Origin: Winslowiella toletana
Lineage (GTDB): Bacteria; Pseudomonadota; Gammaproteobacteria; Enterobacterales; Enterobacteriaceae
Direction of reading: 5' to 3'
DNA length: 64,000 nucleotides
Assembly (NCBI RefSeq): GCF_032164335.1
Contig: NZ_CP134152.1
Coordinates: 1,178,001 to 1,242,000 of the forward strand
The notes beneath the pieces were generated by a model, which was not told where the DNA came from, made no database searches, and saw only the letters and a list, made by a program, of their open reading frames with translations. The translations under genes and the position numbers were made by a program. This document shows positions 51,681 to 61,283 of this stretch, one piece after another; position 1 is the first letter of the stretch, and every line of letters starts with the position of its first letter.

Positions 51681-53450
51681 GTGCGATTGTTTAGCCAATT
51701 AAGTTGGTATTTTGCCCGGGAATGGCGTCGTTATCTCGGCGCGGTTTCATTGCTGATTGTGATAGCAATTTTGCAACTGCTGCCACCAAAAGTGGTGGGG
51801 GAGATTGTCGACGGCGTGACGCAACAGCAGATGAGCGCCGGGCAAATTATGATGTGGATCGGCTTGATGCTGGTAACCGCGCTGGTGGTCTATCTGCTGC
51901 GTTACGTCTGGCGCGTGCTGCTGTTCGGTGCCTCTTATCAACTGGCGGTGGAGCTGCGCGAAGATTTCTATCGTCAGCTGAGCCGGCAGCACCCTGAATT
52001 TTATCTGCGCCACCGCACCGGTGATCTGATTGCCCGCGCCACCAATGACGTCGACCGGGTGGTATTTGCCGCCGGCGAAGGAGTACTGACGCTGGTGGAC
52101 TCTCTGGTGATGGGGCTGGCGGTGCTGATCGTAATGAGCACGCAAATCAGCTGGCAACTGACGCTGCTGGCGCTGTTACCAATGCCGGTAATGGCGCTGG
52201 TGATTAAACGCTACGGCGATCAGCTGCATAACCGCTTCAAACTGGCACAGGCTGCGTTCTCCTCATTGAATAACCAGACTCAGGAAAGCCTGACCAGTAT
52301 CCGCATGATCAAAGCTTTTGGTCTGGAAGACCATCAGTCTGCCCAGTTTGCCGATATCGCCCGTGATACCGGCGAGAAAAACATGCGCGTCGCGCGCGTG
52401 GATGCGCGTTTTGATCCCACTATTTATATCGCAATCGGCATGTCTAACCTGCTGGCGATTGGCGGCGGCAGCTGGCTGGTATGGCATGGGGACATGACGC
52501 TGGGCCAGTTGACCAGTTTTGTGATGTATCTCGGCCTGATGATCTGGCCAATGCTGGCGCTGGCGTGGATGTTTAATATTGTCGAGCGCGGCAGCGCGGC
52601 GTGGAGCCGCATTCGCGCGCTGTTATCAGAAGCGCCAGCGGTCGCCGACGGCGATAAAACGCTGCCGGAAGGGCGCGGTATGTTGCAGGTGGCGATCCGT
52701 GAATTTAGCTGGCCGGGCAGTCAGCAGGCCGCGTTACGCAATGTGAATTTCAACCTGAAGCCGGGGCAGATGTTAGGGCTGTGCGGCCCGACCGGTTCCG
52801 GTAAAAGCACCTTGCTGAGTCTGATTCAGCGCCATTTCGATATTGCGCAGGGCGATATTCGCTATCACGGTATTCCGCTGACTCAGCTACGCATTGACAG
52901 CTGGCGTGGGCGACTGGCGGTGGTCAATCAGACGCCGTTCCTGTTTTCTGATAGCGTCGCCAATAATATTGCGCTGGGTCGTCCGGGGGCGACGCAGAGC
53001 GAAATTGAAGAGGCGGCGCGTCTCGCCAGCGTGCATGACGATATTTTGCGGCTGCCGCAGGGTTATGAAACTGAGGTGGGCGAGCGCGGTGTGATGCTGT
53101 CCGGCGGACAAAAACAGCGTATTTCTATCGCGCGCGCGCTGCTGCTTAACGCCGAAATCTTGCTGCTGGATGATGCACTGTCGGCGGTGGATGGTCGCAC
53201 TGAGCATCAGATTCTGCATAATCTGCGCAGCTGGGGTGAAGGACGCACGGTGATTATCAGTGCCCATCGCCTGTCAGCTCTGACCGAGGCCAGTGAAATT
53301 CTGGTGATGCAGCACGGCGTGGTGGCGCAGCGCGGTAGCCATGAGCAGTTAACGGAACAGTCGGGCTGGTACAGCGATATGTATCGTTATCAGCAGCTGG
53401 AAGCGGCGCTTGATGAAGATGAGAATGAGAAGGGCGTGCCACATGAATAG
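51681..53450 (+). CDS. mdlA: ABC transporter permease/ATPase MdlA (SmdA)
   Basis: Half of a heterodimeric multidrug-type exporter. The 589 residues start at GTG and combine six membrane helices with a nucleotide-binding domain: Walker [10 protein letters not shown] at about 369-377, signature LSGGQKQR, Walker [14 protein letters not shown]. The Asp-Asp in place of Asp-Glu at Walker B suggests a degenerate catalytic site on this half. mdlB overlaps its end by 8 bp. Confidence 0.96.
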   Translation: MRLFSQLSWYFAREWRRYLGAVSLLIVIAILQLLPPKVVGEIVDGVTQQQMSAGQIMMWIGLMLVTALVVYLLRYVWRVLLFGASYQLAVELREDFYRQLSRQHPEFYLRHRTGDLIARATNDVDRVVFAAGEGVLTLVDSLVMGLAVLIVMSTQISWQLTLLALLPMPVMALVIKRYGDQLHNRFKLAQAAFSSLNNQTQESLTSIRMIKAFGLEDHQSAQFADIARDTGEKNMRVARVDARFDPTIYIAIGMSNLLAIGGGSWLVWHGDMTLGQLTSFVMYLGLMIWPMLALAWMFNIVERGSAAWSRIRALLSEAPAVADGDKTLPEGRGMLQVAIREFSWPGSQQAALRNVNFNLKPGQMLGLCGPTGSGKSTLLSLIQRHFDIAQGDIRYHGIPLTQLRIDSWRGRLAVVNQTPFLFSDSVANNIALGRPGATQSEIEEAARLASVHDDILRLPQGYETEVGERGVMLSGGQKQRISIARALLLNAEILLLDDALSAVDGRTEHQILHNLRSWGEGRTVIISAHRLSALTEASEILVMQHGVVAQRGSHEQLTEQSGWYSDMYRYQQLEAALDEDENEKGVPHE

Positions 53451-55212
53451 TTTGCCGCAGATTTGGCCTACCTTAAAGCGCCTGCTCTCCTACGGTAAAC
53501 CCTGGCGTAAATCGCTGGGTATTGCGGTAGTGCTGTTATGGATCGCGGCGGCGGCGGAAGTGATGGGACCGATCCTGATCAGCTACTTTATCGATAATAT
53601 GGTGGCGAAACACCATATGCCGCTGGGGATCGCGCTCGGACTGGTGGTCGGTTACATCTTGCTGCAGGTGCTGGCGGCCTCACTGCATTACGCTCAGTCA
53701 CTGCTGTTCAGTGAGGCGGCGGTCGGTGTGGTGCAACGCCTGCGCAGTGATGTGATGGATGCGGCGCTGCGTCAGCCACTCAGCGCGTTCGATACTCAAC
53801 CGGTTGGGCAAATTATTTCGCGTGTGACCAATGACACCGAAGTGGTGCGCGATCTGTATGTCACCGTGGTGGCGACGGTACTGCGTGCCGCGGCGCTGAT
53901 TGGTGCCATGCTGGTGGCGATGTTCAGCCTTGACTGGCGCATGGCGCTGGTGGCAATCACGATTTTCCCGGCGGTAATCACCGTAATGCTGATTTATCAG
54001 CGCTACAGCACGCCAATCGTGCGTCGGGTACGCAGCTATCTGGCGGATATTAACAACGGCTTTAATGAAGTAATTAACGGTATGAGCGTTATTCAGCAGT
54101 TTCGCCAGCAGGCTCGCTTTGGCGAGCGCATGGGCGAAGCCAGCCGTTCACACTATCTGGCGCGGATGCAAACGCTGCGGCTTGATGGCTTTTTACTGCG
54201 TCCGTTACTCAGCCTGTTCTCGGCTCTGATACTGTGCGGCCTGATGATGCTGTTTGGCTTCTCTTCGGTCGGCAGTATTGAGGTTGGCGTGCTGTATGCC
54301 TTTATTAACTACCTTGGACGACTCAACGAGCCGCTGATTGAGCTGACCACGCAACAATCAATGTTGCAGCAAGCGGTGGTCGCCGGCGAGCGTATTTTTG
54401 AACTGATGGATGCGCCGCGCCAGCAATACGGTCACGACCGGCGGCCGCTGACCAGCGGCCGCATTGAGGTTGACCAGCTCAGCTTTGCCTATCGCGACGA
54501 TCGTAATGTACTCAGTGACATTAATTTGCAGGTGCCTGCGCGCGATTTTGTCGCGCTGGTCGGGCATACCGGCAGCGGCAAGAGCACGCTGGCTAATTTA
54601 CTGATGGGTTATTATCCGCTGAAGCAGGGCGAAATTCGCCTCGATGGCCGCCCGTTGAGCAGCCTCAGCCACCAGACGCTACGTCAGGGCGTGGCGATGG
54701 TACAGCAGGATCCGGTGGTGCTGGCGGATACCTTTTTTGCCAATGTCACGCTGGGGCGCGATATCAGCGAGCAGCAGGTGTGGCAGGCACTTGAGACCGT
54801 ACAGCTGGCCGAACTGGCGCGCGGCCTGGCCGAGGGGATCCATACCCGGCTGGGCGAGCAGGGTAATAATTTGTCAGTCGGCCAGAAACAGCTGCTGGCC
54901 ATGGCGCGTGTGCTGGTGGCGGCACCGCAGATTCTGATTCTGGATGAAGCGACTGCCAATATTGATTCGGGTACTGAGCAGGCGATTCAGCGCGCGCTGC
55001 GGGCGATTCGTCAGCACACCACGCTGGTGGTGATTGCCCATCGCCTGTCCACCATTATCGAAGCCGATACCATTCTGGTGCTGCATCGCGGCCAGGCAGT
55101 CGAGCAGGGTAATCACCGCGAATTACTGGCGCAGCAGGGGCGTTACTGGCAAATGTATCAGTTGCAGCTGGCCGGCGATGAACTTAACTCGGGCATCACG
55201 GCCGAAGCCTGA
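53443..55212 (+). CDS. mdlB: ABC transporter permease/ATPase MdlB (SmdB)
   Basis: Partner half-transporter of 589 residues. Walker [10 protein letters not shown] starts near residue 374, the signature is LSVGQKQ (Val for Gly) and Walker [13 protein letters not shown] keeps the catalytic Glu. The degenerate sites of MdlA and MdlB are complementary, as expected for a heterodimer with one active ATP site. The start at [15 protein letters not shown] is set by homology and the ATG overlap with mdlA. Confidence 0.96.
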   Translation: MNSLPQIWPTLKRLLSYGKPWRKSLGIAVVLLWIAAAAEVMGPILISYFIDNMVAKHHMPLGIALGLVVGYILLQVLAASLHYAQSLLFSEAAVGVVQRLRSDVMDAALRQPLSAFDTQPVGQIISRVTNDTEVVRDLYVTVVATVLRAAALIGAMLVAMFSLDWRMALVAITIFPAVITVMLIYQRYSTPIVRRVRSYLADINNGFNEVINGMSVIQQFRQQARFGERMGEASRSHYLARMQTLRLDGFLLRPLLSLFSALILCGLMMLFGFSSVGSIEVGVLYAFINYLGRLNEPLIELTTQQSMLQQAVVAGERIFELMDAPRQQYGHDRRPLTSGRIEVDQLSFAYRDDRNVLSDINLQVPARDFVALVGHTGSGKSTLANLLMGYYPLKQGEIRLDGRPLSSLSHQTLRQGVAMVQQDPVVLADTFFANVTLGRDISEQQVWQALETVQLAELARGLAEGIHTRLGEQGNNLSVGQKQLLAMARVLVAAPQILILDEATANIDSGTEQAIQRALRAIRQHTTLVVIAHRLSTIIEADTILVLHRGQAVEQGNHRELLAQQGRYWQMYQLQLAGDELNSGITAEA

Positions 55213-55220
55213 GGACTGAT

Positions 55221-55300
55221 TGCACCTTTTTTGCGCAATTTTTTCGGCATGTTTCACCTTGATGCACTTTCCTGAACAGCTGACGCACCGAAATGGTGCG
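55221..55300 (+). promoter_or_regulatory. Two NtrC-box candidates upstream of glnK
   Basis: CGCACC-N5-GGTGCG at 55284-55300 is a perfect dyad close to the NtrC site TGCACC-N5-GGTGCA. A weaker copy, TGCACC-N6-GCGCA, lies at 55221-55237. Their centres are about 63 bp apart (six helical turns). Confidence 0.65.
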
Positions 55301-55408
55301 TTTTGTCCTTATTGCCCGCCAGTACGCTGCGGCGCTTCCCATCCTGATGCCCGGTATTACCCGGTTGCAGACCGTCTTATTCGCTGAAATTTCCCGGTTT
55401 TTAATTTA

Positions 55409-55424
55409 TGGCACAGCCTTTGCT
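55409..55424 (+). promoter_or_regulatory. Sigma-54 promoter of glnK-amtB
   Basis: TGGCAC-N5-TTGCT matches the -24/-12 consensus. It lies 109-124 bp after the better NtrC box and 56 bp before glnK. Confidence 0.85.
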
Positions 55425-55479
55425 TTATACATCCCGGGTTGGGTGTAACTGACATTTTCCAATAGCTGGAGGGGATCGT

Positions 55480-55818
55480 ATGAAGCTGGTTACCGTGGTA
55501 ATCAAACCGTTCAAACTGGAAGACGTGCGTGAAGCACTGTCCTCTATCGGCATTCAGGGCCTGACCGTCACCGAGGTGAAAGGTTTTGGTCGCCAGAAAG
55601 GTCATGCAGAACTCTATCGCGGTGCTGAGTACAGCGTGAACTTCCTGCCAAAAGTAAAAATTGATGTGGCTATCGCCGACGATCAGATCGATGAAGTGAT
55701 CGACGTGATTAGCAAAGCCGCTTACACCGGCAAAATTGGCGACGGTAAGATCTTCGTTGCAGAACTGCAGCGTGTCATCCGTATTCGTACCGGTGAAACT
55801 GACGAAGCCGCGCTGTAA
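55480..55818 (+). CDS. glnK: Nitrogen regulatory PII protein GlnK
   Basis: 112-residue trimeric PII protein that plugs the AmtB channel and signals nitrogen state. Tyr51, the uridylylation site, lies in the T-loop segment HAELYRGAEYSVNFLPK. TGKIGDGKIFV is the B-loop signature. It shares a sigma-54 promoter with amtB. Confidence 0.97.
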   Translation: MKLVTVVIKPFKLEDVREALSSIGIQGLTVTEVKGFGRQKGHAELYRGAEYSVNFLPKVKIDVAIADDQIDEVIDVISKAAYTGKIGDGKIFVAELQRVIRIRTGETDEAAL

Positions 55819-55852
55819 TTTCGGGGTCTGAACTGTGATGGGATGGAATAAA

Positions 55853-57139
55853 ATGAAAAAAGTACTGACGACGTTGGGTTTGGCAAGCCTGGCACTGTTA
55901 CCATCGCTCGCGATGGCTGCACCTGCCGTTGCAGATAAAGCTGATAACGCCTTTATGATGATTTGCACCGCGCTGGTGCTGTTTATGTCTATACCAGGTA
56001 TTGCATTGTTTTACGGCGGTCTGATTCGCGGTAAAAACGTGCTGTCGATGTTGACGCAGGTGGCGGTTACTTTTTCGCTGGTTTGCGTGCTGTGGATGCT
56101 GTATGGCTACTCGCTGGCGTTCAGCGAAGGTAATGCTTTCTTCGGTGGTTTCAGCATGGCAATGCTGAAAAATATCGAACTGACGGCCTTGTCGGGTTCC
56201 TTCTATCAGTATATTCACGTGGCGTTTCAGTGTTCATTCGCTTGTATTACCGTGGGGCTGATTGTTGGTGCCATCGCCGAGCGTATTCGCTTCTCGGCGG
56301 TACTGATCTTTGTGGTGATTTGGCTGACGCTGGCTTATTTGCCGGTGGCGCATATGGTGTGGGGCGGTGGTTTCCTGGCACAGGATGGCGCGCTGGACTT
56401 CGCCGGTGGGACAGTGGTGCACATCAATGCCGCGGTTGCCGGTCTGGTTGGCGCTTACCTGCTGGGCAAACGTGCTGGCTTCGGTAAAGAAGCTTTCAAA
56501 CCACACAACCTGCCGATGGTATTTATCGGTACGGCGATTCTGTATGTTGGCTGGTTTGGTTTCAACGCCGGTTCGGCAAGCTCTGCCAACGAAATCGCCG
56601 CGCTGGCGTTCCTCAATACCGTAATGGCAACAGCGGGCGCGGTACTGGCGTGGACCTTTGGCGAGTGGATGTTCCGCGGTAAGCCTTCACTGCTGGGTGC
56701 TTGTTCAGGCGTCATTGCCGGTCTGGTCGCAATAACGCCAGCCTGCGGTTATGTCGGCGTCGGGGGTGCTCTGATTATTGGTATCGCCGGTGGTATCGCT
56801 GGCCTGTGGGGTGTCACCATCCTGAAGAAATGGCTGCGCGTTGACGATCCCTGCGATGTGTTCGGTGTGCACGGCGTTTGTGGTATTGTCGGCTGCATCC
56901 TGACCGGTGTGTTCGCCTCTACCTCACTGGGCGGCGTTGGCTACGCAGAGGGCGTGACCATGGGCCACCAGGTGCTGATTCAGTTGCTGAGTGTGGTAGT
57001 GACGATTGTCTGGACCGCAGTGGTTGCCTTTATCGGCTTCAAAATTGCCGACATGATTGTTGGCCTGCGTGTACCGGAAGAGCAGGAGCGTGAAGGTCTG
57101 GACGTTAACAGCCACGGCGAGAATGCTTACAACCACTAA
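55853..57139 (+). CDS. amtB: Ammonium channel AmtB
   Basis: Trimeric inner-membrane ammonia channel of 428 residues, the E. coli length. A signal peptide (cleavage near LAMA) precedes eleven membrane helices. FQCSFACITVGLIVGAIAERIRF, DFAGGTVVHINAAVAGLVGA with the pore His, and DVFGVHGVCGIVG with the second pore His are visible. The start at MKKVLTTLG is chosen over two in-frame ATGs upstream because it opens the signal peptide. Confidence 0.98.
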   Translation: MKKVLTTLGLASLALLPSLAMAAPAVADKADNAFMMICTALVLFMSIPGIALFYGGLIRGKNVLSMLTQVAVTFSLVCVLWMLYGYSLAFSEGNAFFGGFSMAMLKNIELTALSGSFYQYIHVAFQCSFACITVGLIVGAIAERIRFSAVLIFVVIWLTLAYLPVAHMVWGGGFLAQDGALDFAGGTVVHINAAVAGLVGAYLLGKRAGFGKEAFKPHNLPMVFIGTAILYVGWFGFNAGSASSANEIAALAFLNTVMATAGAVLAWTFGEWMFRGKPSLLGACSGVIAGLVAITPACGYVGVGGALIIGIAGGIAGLWGVTILKKWLRVDDPCDVFGVHGVCGIVGCILTGVFASTSLGGVGYAEGVTMGHQVLIQLLSVVVTIVWTAVVAFIGFKIADMIVGLRVPEEQEREGLDVNSHGENAYNH

Positions 57140-57182
57140 GCGTAATGGCTGACTAAGAAAAGCAGTGCAATAAAAAACAGAA

Positions 57183-57217
57183 GAAAAAAAAGGGGCGATG
57201 TCACTGACATCGCCCCT
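57183..57217. terminator. Bidirectional terminator between amtB and tesB
   Basis: GGGGCGATGTC and GACATCGCCCC form an 11-bp stem around ACT. Eight A before it give a strong T run for tesB on the minus strand; the plus side has a weaker T-rich tail. Confidence 0.9.
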
Positions 57218-57238
57218 TACTATTTGCCTCCGGCCAGC

Positions 57239-58099
57239 TTAACTGCGATGACGCATAACCCCTTCCTGCACCGTCGATGCCACCAGCGTGCCATCCTGAG
57301 TATAGAATTCACCGCGTACAAAGCCGCGAGCGCCTGAAGCTGAGGTGCTGACTACGTTATACAGCAGCCACTGATTCAGATCGAAAGGGCGGTGGAACCA
57401 CATCGAGTGGTCGATGGTTGCCACCTGCATTCCCGACTCAAGGAACCCCTTACCATGTGGCTGTAATGCCACCGGCAAAAAGTTGAAATCCGAAGCATAA
57501 CCCAGCAGATACTGATGAATACGGATATCCTCGGGCATCTGACCATTTGCGCGAAACCACACCTGACGTTCAGGCAGATCCACATGCCCTTGCAGCGGGT
57601 TGTGAAACTTCACCGGGCGAATTTCCAGTGGTTTTTCAGCAAGAAATTTTTCGCGCGCCTTTTCCGGAATAAATTCCGCCAGCTGTATGGCGATATCGGT
57701 CTCTGAGGGCAGATTTTCCGGCCCCGGAACCTGCGGCATGCTGTTTTGATGTTCGTAACCGCTTTCCGGCGACTGGAATGAAGCGGTCATATAGAAAATC
57801 GGCTGGCCATTCTGAATCGCGCTGACGCGGCGCGCGCTGAAGCTATTGCCGTCACGCAGGGTTTCGACATCGTAGATTATCGGCTTCTGGCTGTCGCCGG
57901 GGCGTAAGAAATAGCTGTGAAAAGAGTGGATCATCCGGTCGGCAGGCACCATCTGTTTAGCCGCGTACAGCGCCTGGCCGACAACCTGGCCTCCAAAGAC
58001 CTGGCGCAGGCCTAAGTCCTCGCTCTGACCACGAAACAGGCCTTCTTCTAATTTTTCTAATTTGAGCAGATCTAACAGGTTTTGCAGTGCCTGGCTCAT
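57239..58099 (-). CDS. tesB: Acyl-CoA thioesterase II TesB
   Basis: Double-hot-dog thioesterase of 286 residues that hydrolyses medium- to long-chain acyl-Co[24 protein letters not shown] at the N terminus and LDHS-like [21 protein letters not shown], with the catalytic Asp, are diagnostic. It is convergent with amtB. Confidence 0.96.
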   Translation of the reverse strand: MSQALQNLLDLLKLEKLEEGLFRGQSEDLGLRQVFGGQVVGQALYAAKQMVPADRMIHSFHSYFLRPGDSQKPIIYDVETLRDGNSFSARRVSAIQNGQPIFYMTASFQSPESGYEHQNSMPQVPGPENLPSETDIAIQLAEFIPEKAREKFLAEKPLEIRPVKFHNPLQGHVDLPERQVWFRANGQMPEDIRIHQYLLGYASDFNFLPVALQPHGKGFLESGMQVATIDHSMWFHRPFDLNQWLLYNVVSTSASGARGFVRGEFYTQDGTLVASTVQEGVMRHRS

Positions 58100-58322
58100 A
58101 GCAACATCCTCGAAAATGGTTCAGCAGTTAGTTTGCGAGATCCGACCAGTTACCGTCAACTGCGTTCAAAGCTAATGCGCTGTTTTTTGCATTTCACGCT
58201 GATGAAACTGCTGTCCCAGGCAAAAATCAGTAAGTTGTGCCAGAATTAACTCTGTGACGCTGTTAATAGCGTAGTTTCCGGCAGGTTTACCGGCAAACAT
58301 TGATCATAAGGAGCAGAAATCA

Positions 58323-58880
58323 ATGAAACTTTGGCATGTAATGAGTGGCGCTGCGCTGGCTGTGGCACTGGCTGGTTGTGCAGATAAAAGCAATGATATT
58401 CCTACTCCAACGCTGGGATCGCCGACGGCTGGGCAGCAGGCGGCCATAGCGCAACCAAATGTCAGCGGCTCGGTGTATATCCGCCAGCGCATTGCCTTGC
58501 CACCTGACGCGGTACTGACGGTAACGCTGTCAGACGCTTCACTGGCTGACGCGCCGTCTAAAGTGCTGGCGCAGCGTGCGGTTCGTACCGATGGCAAACA
58601 GTCGCCATTCCAGTTCGTGCTACCGTTTAATCCGGCAGATATCCAGCCTAACGCGCGTATCCTGTTAAGTGCCGCAGTGACAATTGATGGCAAATTGGCA
58701 TTTATTACCGATACGGTTAAACCGGTTATTAACGGTGGTGGAACCAAAGCGGAGCTGATTATGGTGCCGGTGCCGTCAGTGGCGATGCCAACCCAAAACG
58801 GCGCGACCCGCACGGTACCGTCAACTTCACCAACGCAGGTGACGCCTTCAACTTCAGTACCGGCTCCGACAATGTACTGA
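58323..58880 (+). CDS. ybaY: YbaY-like lipoprotein
   Basis: 185-residue lipoprotein; signal MKLWHVMSGAALAVALAGC with the lipobox Cys at 19. The body (VSGSVYIRQRIALPPDAVLTVTLSDASLADAPSKVL) belongs to the YscW/YbaY group of beta-sandwich lipoproteins. A Thr/Pro/Ser-rich tail follows. Function is unknown. The AAGGAG site and position between tesB and ybaZ match E. coli. Confidence 0.92.
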   Translation: MKLWHVMSGAALAVALAGCADKSNDIPTPTLGSPTAGQQAAIAQPNVSGSVYIRQRIALPPDAVLTVTLSDASLADAPSKVLAQRAVRTDGKQSPFQFVLPFNPADIQPNARILLSAAVTIDGKLAFITDTVKPVINGGGTKAELIMVPVPSVAMPTQNGATRTVPSTSPTQVTPSTSVPAPTMY

Positions 58881-58928
58881 TAATTCTTGTGGGCAGTGAG
58901 AACATTACTGCGGTGTAGTCATTTGCAA

Positions 58929-58948
58929 GGGAGCCGTTTTCGGCTCCC
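58929..58948. terminator. Hairpin between ybaY and atl
   Basis: GGGAGCCG and CGGCTCCC form an 8-bp stem around TTTT between convergent genes; near copy of the hairpin at 45273. Confidence 0.6.
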
Positions 58949-58956
58949 GTCTTAAC

Positions 58957-59268
58957 TTAAAGTTTCCAGCGGTAATCTGCCAGTGACACTTTCCCGTCGT
59001 TGCTGACTTCAACCCCTTCGGCCTCCAGCGCATCACGCTGGCGACTGAGATCGTCACCCACCAAAGATATCTCACCCTTACGATTGATAACCCGATGCCA
59101 GGGAAGTTTGCTGCCCTGCGGCAGACGGCGCAGCACGCCGCCTACTTGTCTGGCGGCACGCGGTGAGCCGGCCAGACGGGCGATTTCACCATAAGTGGTG
59201 ACGCAGCCGAAGGGAATCGATGCCACTATCTGCCAGACACGTTGTTGAAAGCTGTCATTGTCGAACAT
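58957..59268 (-). CDS. atl: Alkyltransferase-like protein Atl
   Basis: 103-residue DNA-base-flipping protein (ybaZ) that binds O6-alkylguanine and hands it to nucleotide excision repair. It has the alkyltransferase helix-turn-helix and the active-site stretch KLPWHRVIN, in which Trp replaces the reactive Cys of Ogt/Ada (PCHRV), so it cannot transfer alkyl groups itself. Confidence 0.95.
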   Translation of the reverse strand: MFDNDSFQQRVWQIVASIPFGCVTTYGEIARLAGSPRAARQVGGVLRRLPQGSKLPWHRVINRKGEISLVGDDLSRQRDALEAEGVEVSNDGKVSLADYRWKL

Positions 59269-59505
59269 GCGAATTATCCGAAGGAATAATTACAAAACCT
59301 TAATCGATAACTTATGGATACTAAAGCAATTTTAATCAGCGAGCCCGGCAGCCTGCGGCAGCATTGCTGCGATAATCGCCAGTATGATCAATTAACCGTC
59401 AAAGTCGGCTGCGGATATTTTAGGCAGTAACCGGCAGTGCAACGCCGTTAAATTTGACTAAAATGCATCAGTTGTTCAAGAAAGCAACGGTCGCCTGGGG
59501 TTCGC

Positions 59506-59534
59506 TTGCAATTGATGAAGGCATCATTGATAAT
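59506..59534 (+). promoter_or_regulatory. Promoter of ffs
   Basis: TTGCAA and GATAAT are spaced by 17 bp and followed by a GC-rich discriminator. Initiation near 59541 would give a 24-base 5' leader, the length of the leader that RNase P removes from E. coli pre-4.5S RNA. Confidence 0.6.
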
Positions 59535-59564
59535 GCCTGCGCTCTGAACGTTAGAGCCGTCAAT

Positions 59565-59677
59565 GGAGGCCCTGTTGGTGCTCCCGCAACGCTAACTTGT
59601 GAACTCGGTCAGATCCGGAAGGAAGCAGCCGCAGCAGGTAACGCGTGTGCCGGGATGTCGCTGGCAGGGCCTCCACC
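59565..59677 (+). ncRNA. ffs: 4.5S RNA of the signal recognition particle
   Basis: The ends GGAGGCCCTG and CAGGGCCTCC pair to close the long hairpin. The conserved Ffh-binding domain is present: GGTCAGATCCGGAAGGAAGC with the GGAA tetraloop, then CAGCCGCAGCAGGTAACGCG. Length of about 113 bases fits E. coli (114). It is located downstream of atl on the plus strand, as in E. coli. Confidence 0.97.
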
Positions 59678-59727
59678 AATTTCAGCCCTTCGCATTACTT
59701 TTCCCGTCACAATATTTAAAGTTGCCT

Positions 59728-59946
59728 TTAACGTACATATTTCCAGACTGATACCGGAATTTTATCGTACAGCTTATTCATGGTCAATTCAGCCAGTCGA
59801 TGGTCCGCCGCAGAATTAAACACTTCTAATTCATCATCAGATAATTCGTACTTATTTTTTTCAATTACGCGCTCAAGAGTATCAATTGAACGACAACGTC
59901 TTAAACGCATCAGATAATCAGTTTTGGTCAGAATTTTGTCTGTCAT
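59728..59946 (-). CDS. hha: Hemolysin expression modulator Hha
   Basis: 72-residue nucleoid-associated protein that binds H-NS and silences horizontally acquired genes; also the toxin-like partner of Tom[37 protein letters not shown] is nearly identical to E. coli Hha. It lies 29 bp after tomB. Confidence 0.97.
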   Translation of the reverse strand: MTDKILTKTDYLMRLRRCRSIDTLERVIEKNKYELSDDELEVFNSAADHRLAELTMNKLYDKIPVSVWKYVR

Positions 59947-59975
59947 TGTTAAACCGTAGTAAAAATAATGGGTTG

Positions 59976-60356
59976 CTAAAATGAATGGCTAGCTGATAAA
60001 GGTCGCTGAGCGCATTCTTCGATGAAGATGTTAAAAAGTCGCCGGGCTGATTTCTGCCAACGTTGAAGATCCTGCACATTAATACCGTAGTTACTAAAAA
60101 GCATAAATGTGTCATCAAGATATTCATCAATTTGAGCAATCAGATCCGTATCTTCAACGTGTTTAATTTTGTAATTCATGGTGAAAGAAGCGATATGCTC
60201 AATCAATTCGTTAAGTTGTAAATTGACGGCTGACGTCGGGTCGTTGACCCACCCATGGTGACTGTCGCCCAGGGTTGCCATACTCTCGTCATACAGATTT
60301 TCACACAAGAATTTCAATTGAGCAATATCATGCCTTTTCGGTGAGTATTCGTCCAT
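59976..60356 (-). CDS. tomB: Biofilm/Hha-antagonist protein TomB
   Basis: 126-residue YbaJ/TomB, which lessens Hha toxicity and affects conjugation and biofilm. [25 protein letters not shown] is the diagnostic N terminus; the start was set there, though an in-frame upstream ATG exists. It forms an operon with hha. acrAB, the usual upstream neighbour in E. coli, is not here. Confidence 0.96.
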   Translation of the reverse strand: MDEYSPKRHDIAQLKFLCENLYDESMATLGDSHHGWVNDPTSAVNLQLNELIEHIASFTMNYKIKHVEDTDLIAQIDEYLDDTFMLFSNYGINVQDLQRWQKSARRLFNIFIEECAQRPLSASHSF

Positions 60357-60507
60357 CTCTTTCCCCTCCATAGCGAATGACAAAAGCCGTTACTTGGGCT
60401 GAGCTGAAGGTATGCGGCCTGGAAGCGATTATAAAAAAATACTTTATAAACGGACATATTGAATATAACGCAGATTAATTAATATTGCCTGAGGATATTA
60501 CCAAAAA

Positions 60508-60861
60508 TTACAATTCATCGGCGGTTGTTGGATAGTGGTTGTCAATCAGTTCAAAAACCAGATGGCCCGGAATAATCTGGAAACAGACGCTTTCAGCAAC
60601 GGTCTGGCCAGCATCAATATCTAAACAGGCATTGAATATGTTCCATGTAAACTGATAACGCATCTTATAACGCAAACTTTCCAGTGGATCGACTGAAATA
60701 ATTTTCAGGCTGTCGGGAACAAAACGCGCATCTTGCGAATACCAGGTTAAATCGCCAACTAACTGTGGTTGTATTTTGAGAATATTCTGTTGAATGACTT
60801 GCATCAATAATAGCGGGTTAACTTCATCCTGCGAATAATTGCACGGGATCAATTTGCGCAT
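60508..60861 (-). CDS. Uncharacterised 117-residue protein
   Basis: Not recognised with confidence. No signal peptide or membrane segment is visible. The sequence mixes helical segments (NPLLLMQVIQQNILKIQPQL) with a strand-rich centre and ends NHYPTTADEL. It has two or three Cys residues without a clear metal motif. Base composition is A+T rich, like hha-tomB. It lies about 150 bp upstream of tomB on the same strand and divergent from the zinc operon. It could be a member of a small enteric family near hha-tomB; no function is proposed. Confidence 0.6.
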   Translation of the reverse strand: MRKLIPCNYSQDEVNPLLLMQVIQQNILKIQPQLVGDLTWYSQDARFVPDSLKIISVDPLESLRYKMRYQFTWNIFNACLDIDAGQTVAESVCFQIIPGHLVFELIDNHYPTTADEL

Positions 60862-61123
60862 TTTTCCCTCATTAAGTTAATTTCACCTTAATGTTTATCA
60901 TTGTGCCGCGCAGCCGATAAAGCAAGATGCAAAAAAAGATAATTATCTATCGTTATGATTTTTATGTGATTTATCTTGAAAGGTCAAGGCTTTTTCTCTG
61001 ATAGCTTAAAGCATGAATATTAATTTATTTTACCAGATAAGCAAACCGTGCTGAATATCGCTGGCGTAACACCTCGAAACAGTTTTTTTGCCGTGTATAA
61101 ATAACCGCCCGGAAGATTTAATG

Positions 61124-61139
61124 TTATGTTATAACATAA
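61124..61139 (+). promoter_or_regulatory. 16-bp palindrome, probable Zur operator
   Basis: TTATGTTATAACATAA is a perfect palindrome. It shares the ATGTTATAACAT core with Zur sites of proteobacteria and lies 21 bp before the first gene of a zinc-type transporter operon. Zur repression is therefore likely; Fur- or MntR-like binding is less so. Confidence 0.6.
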
Positions 61140-61160
61140 TAAATCTGTCGGATCATCGTC

Positions 61161-61283
61161 ATGCCTTACTCTTTTACCACCAAACCCACGCTGTTTACCC
61201 GCTCTGCGGCAGTCAGGCTGTTACTGAGTCTGATACCCATTGCCTTGCTGTGCGCGGCACTGGGCTGGGCAATGTCACAATGA
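61161..61283 (+). CDS. Small membrane protein leading the zinc transporter operon
   Basis: A 40-residue ORF not recognised as a known family. After a polar N terminus (MPYSFTTKPTLFTRSAAVR) it has one membrane segment (LLLSLIPIALLCAALGWAM). Its TGA overlaps the ATG of the downstream ATPase gene, so the two are likely translationally coupled. A weak GGA site precedes the ATG. It follows the Zur-like palindrome directly. It may be a small regulator of the transporter or just a coupling leader; the Arg residues before the helix suggest an N-in orientation. Confidence 0.6.
   Translation: MPYSFTTKPTLFTRSAAVRLLLSLIPIALLCAALGWAMSQ

Noticed and set aside
59454..59819. 121-residue plus-strand ORF over ffs
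   Set aside because: It runs through the 4.5S RNA gene and the end of hha on the opposite strand; the RNA explains the sequence and the protein shows no likeness to anything known.
60936..60960. Fur-box-like GATAATTATC sequence before the zinc operon
   Set aside because: Only part of a 19-bp Fur site matches, and it is over 160 bp from the nearby palindrome that explains regulation better.
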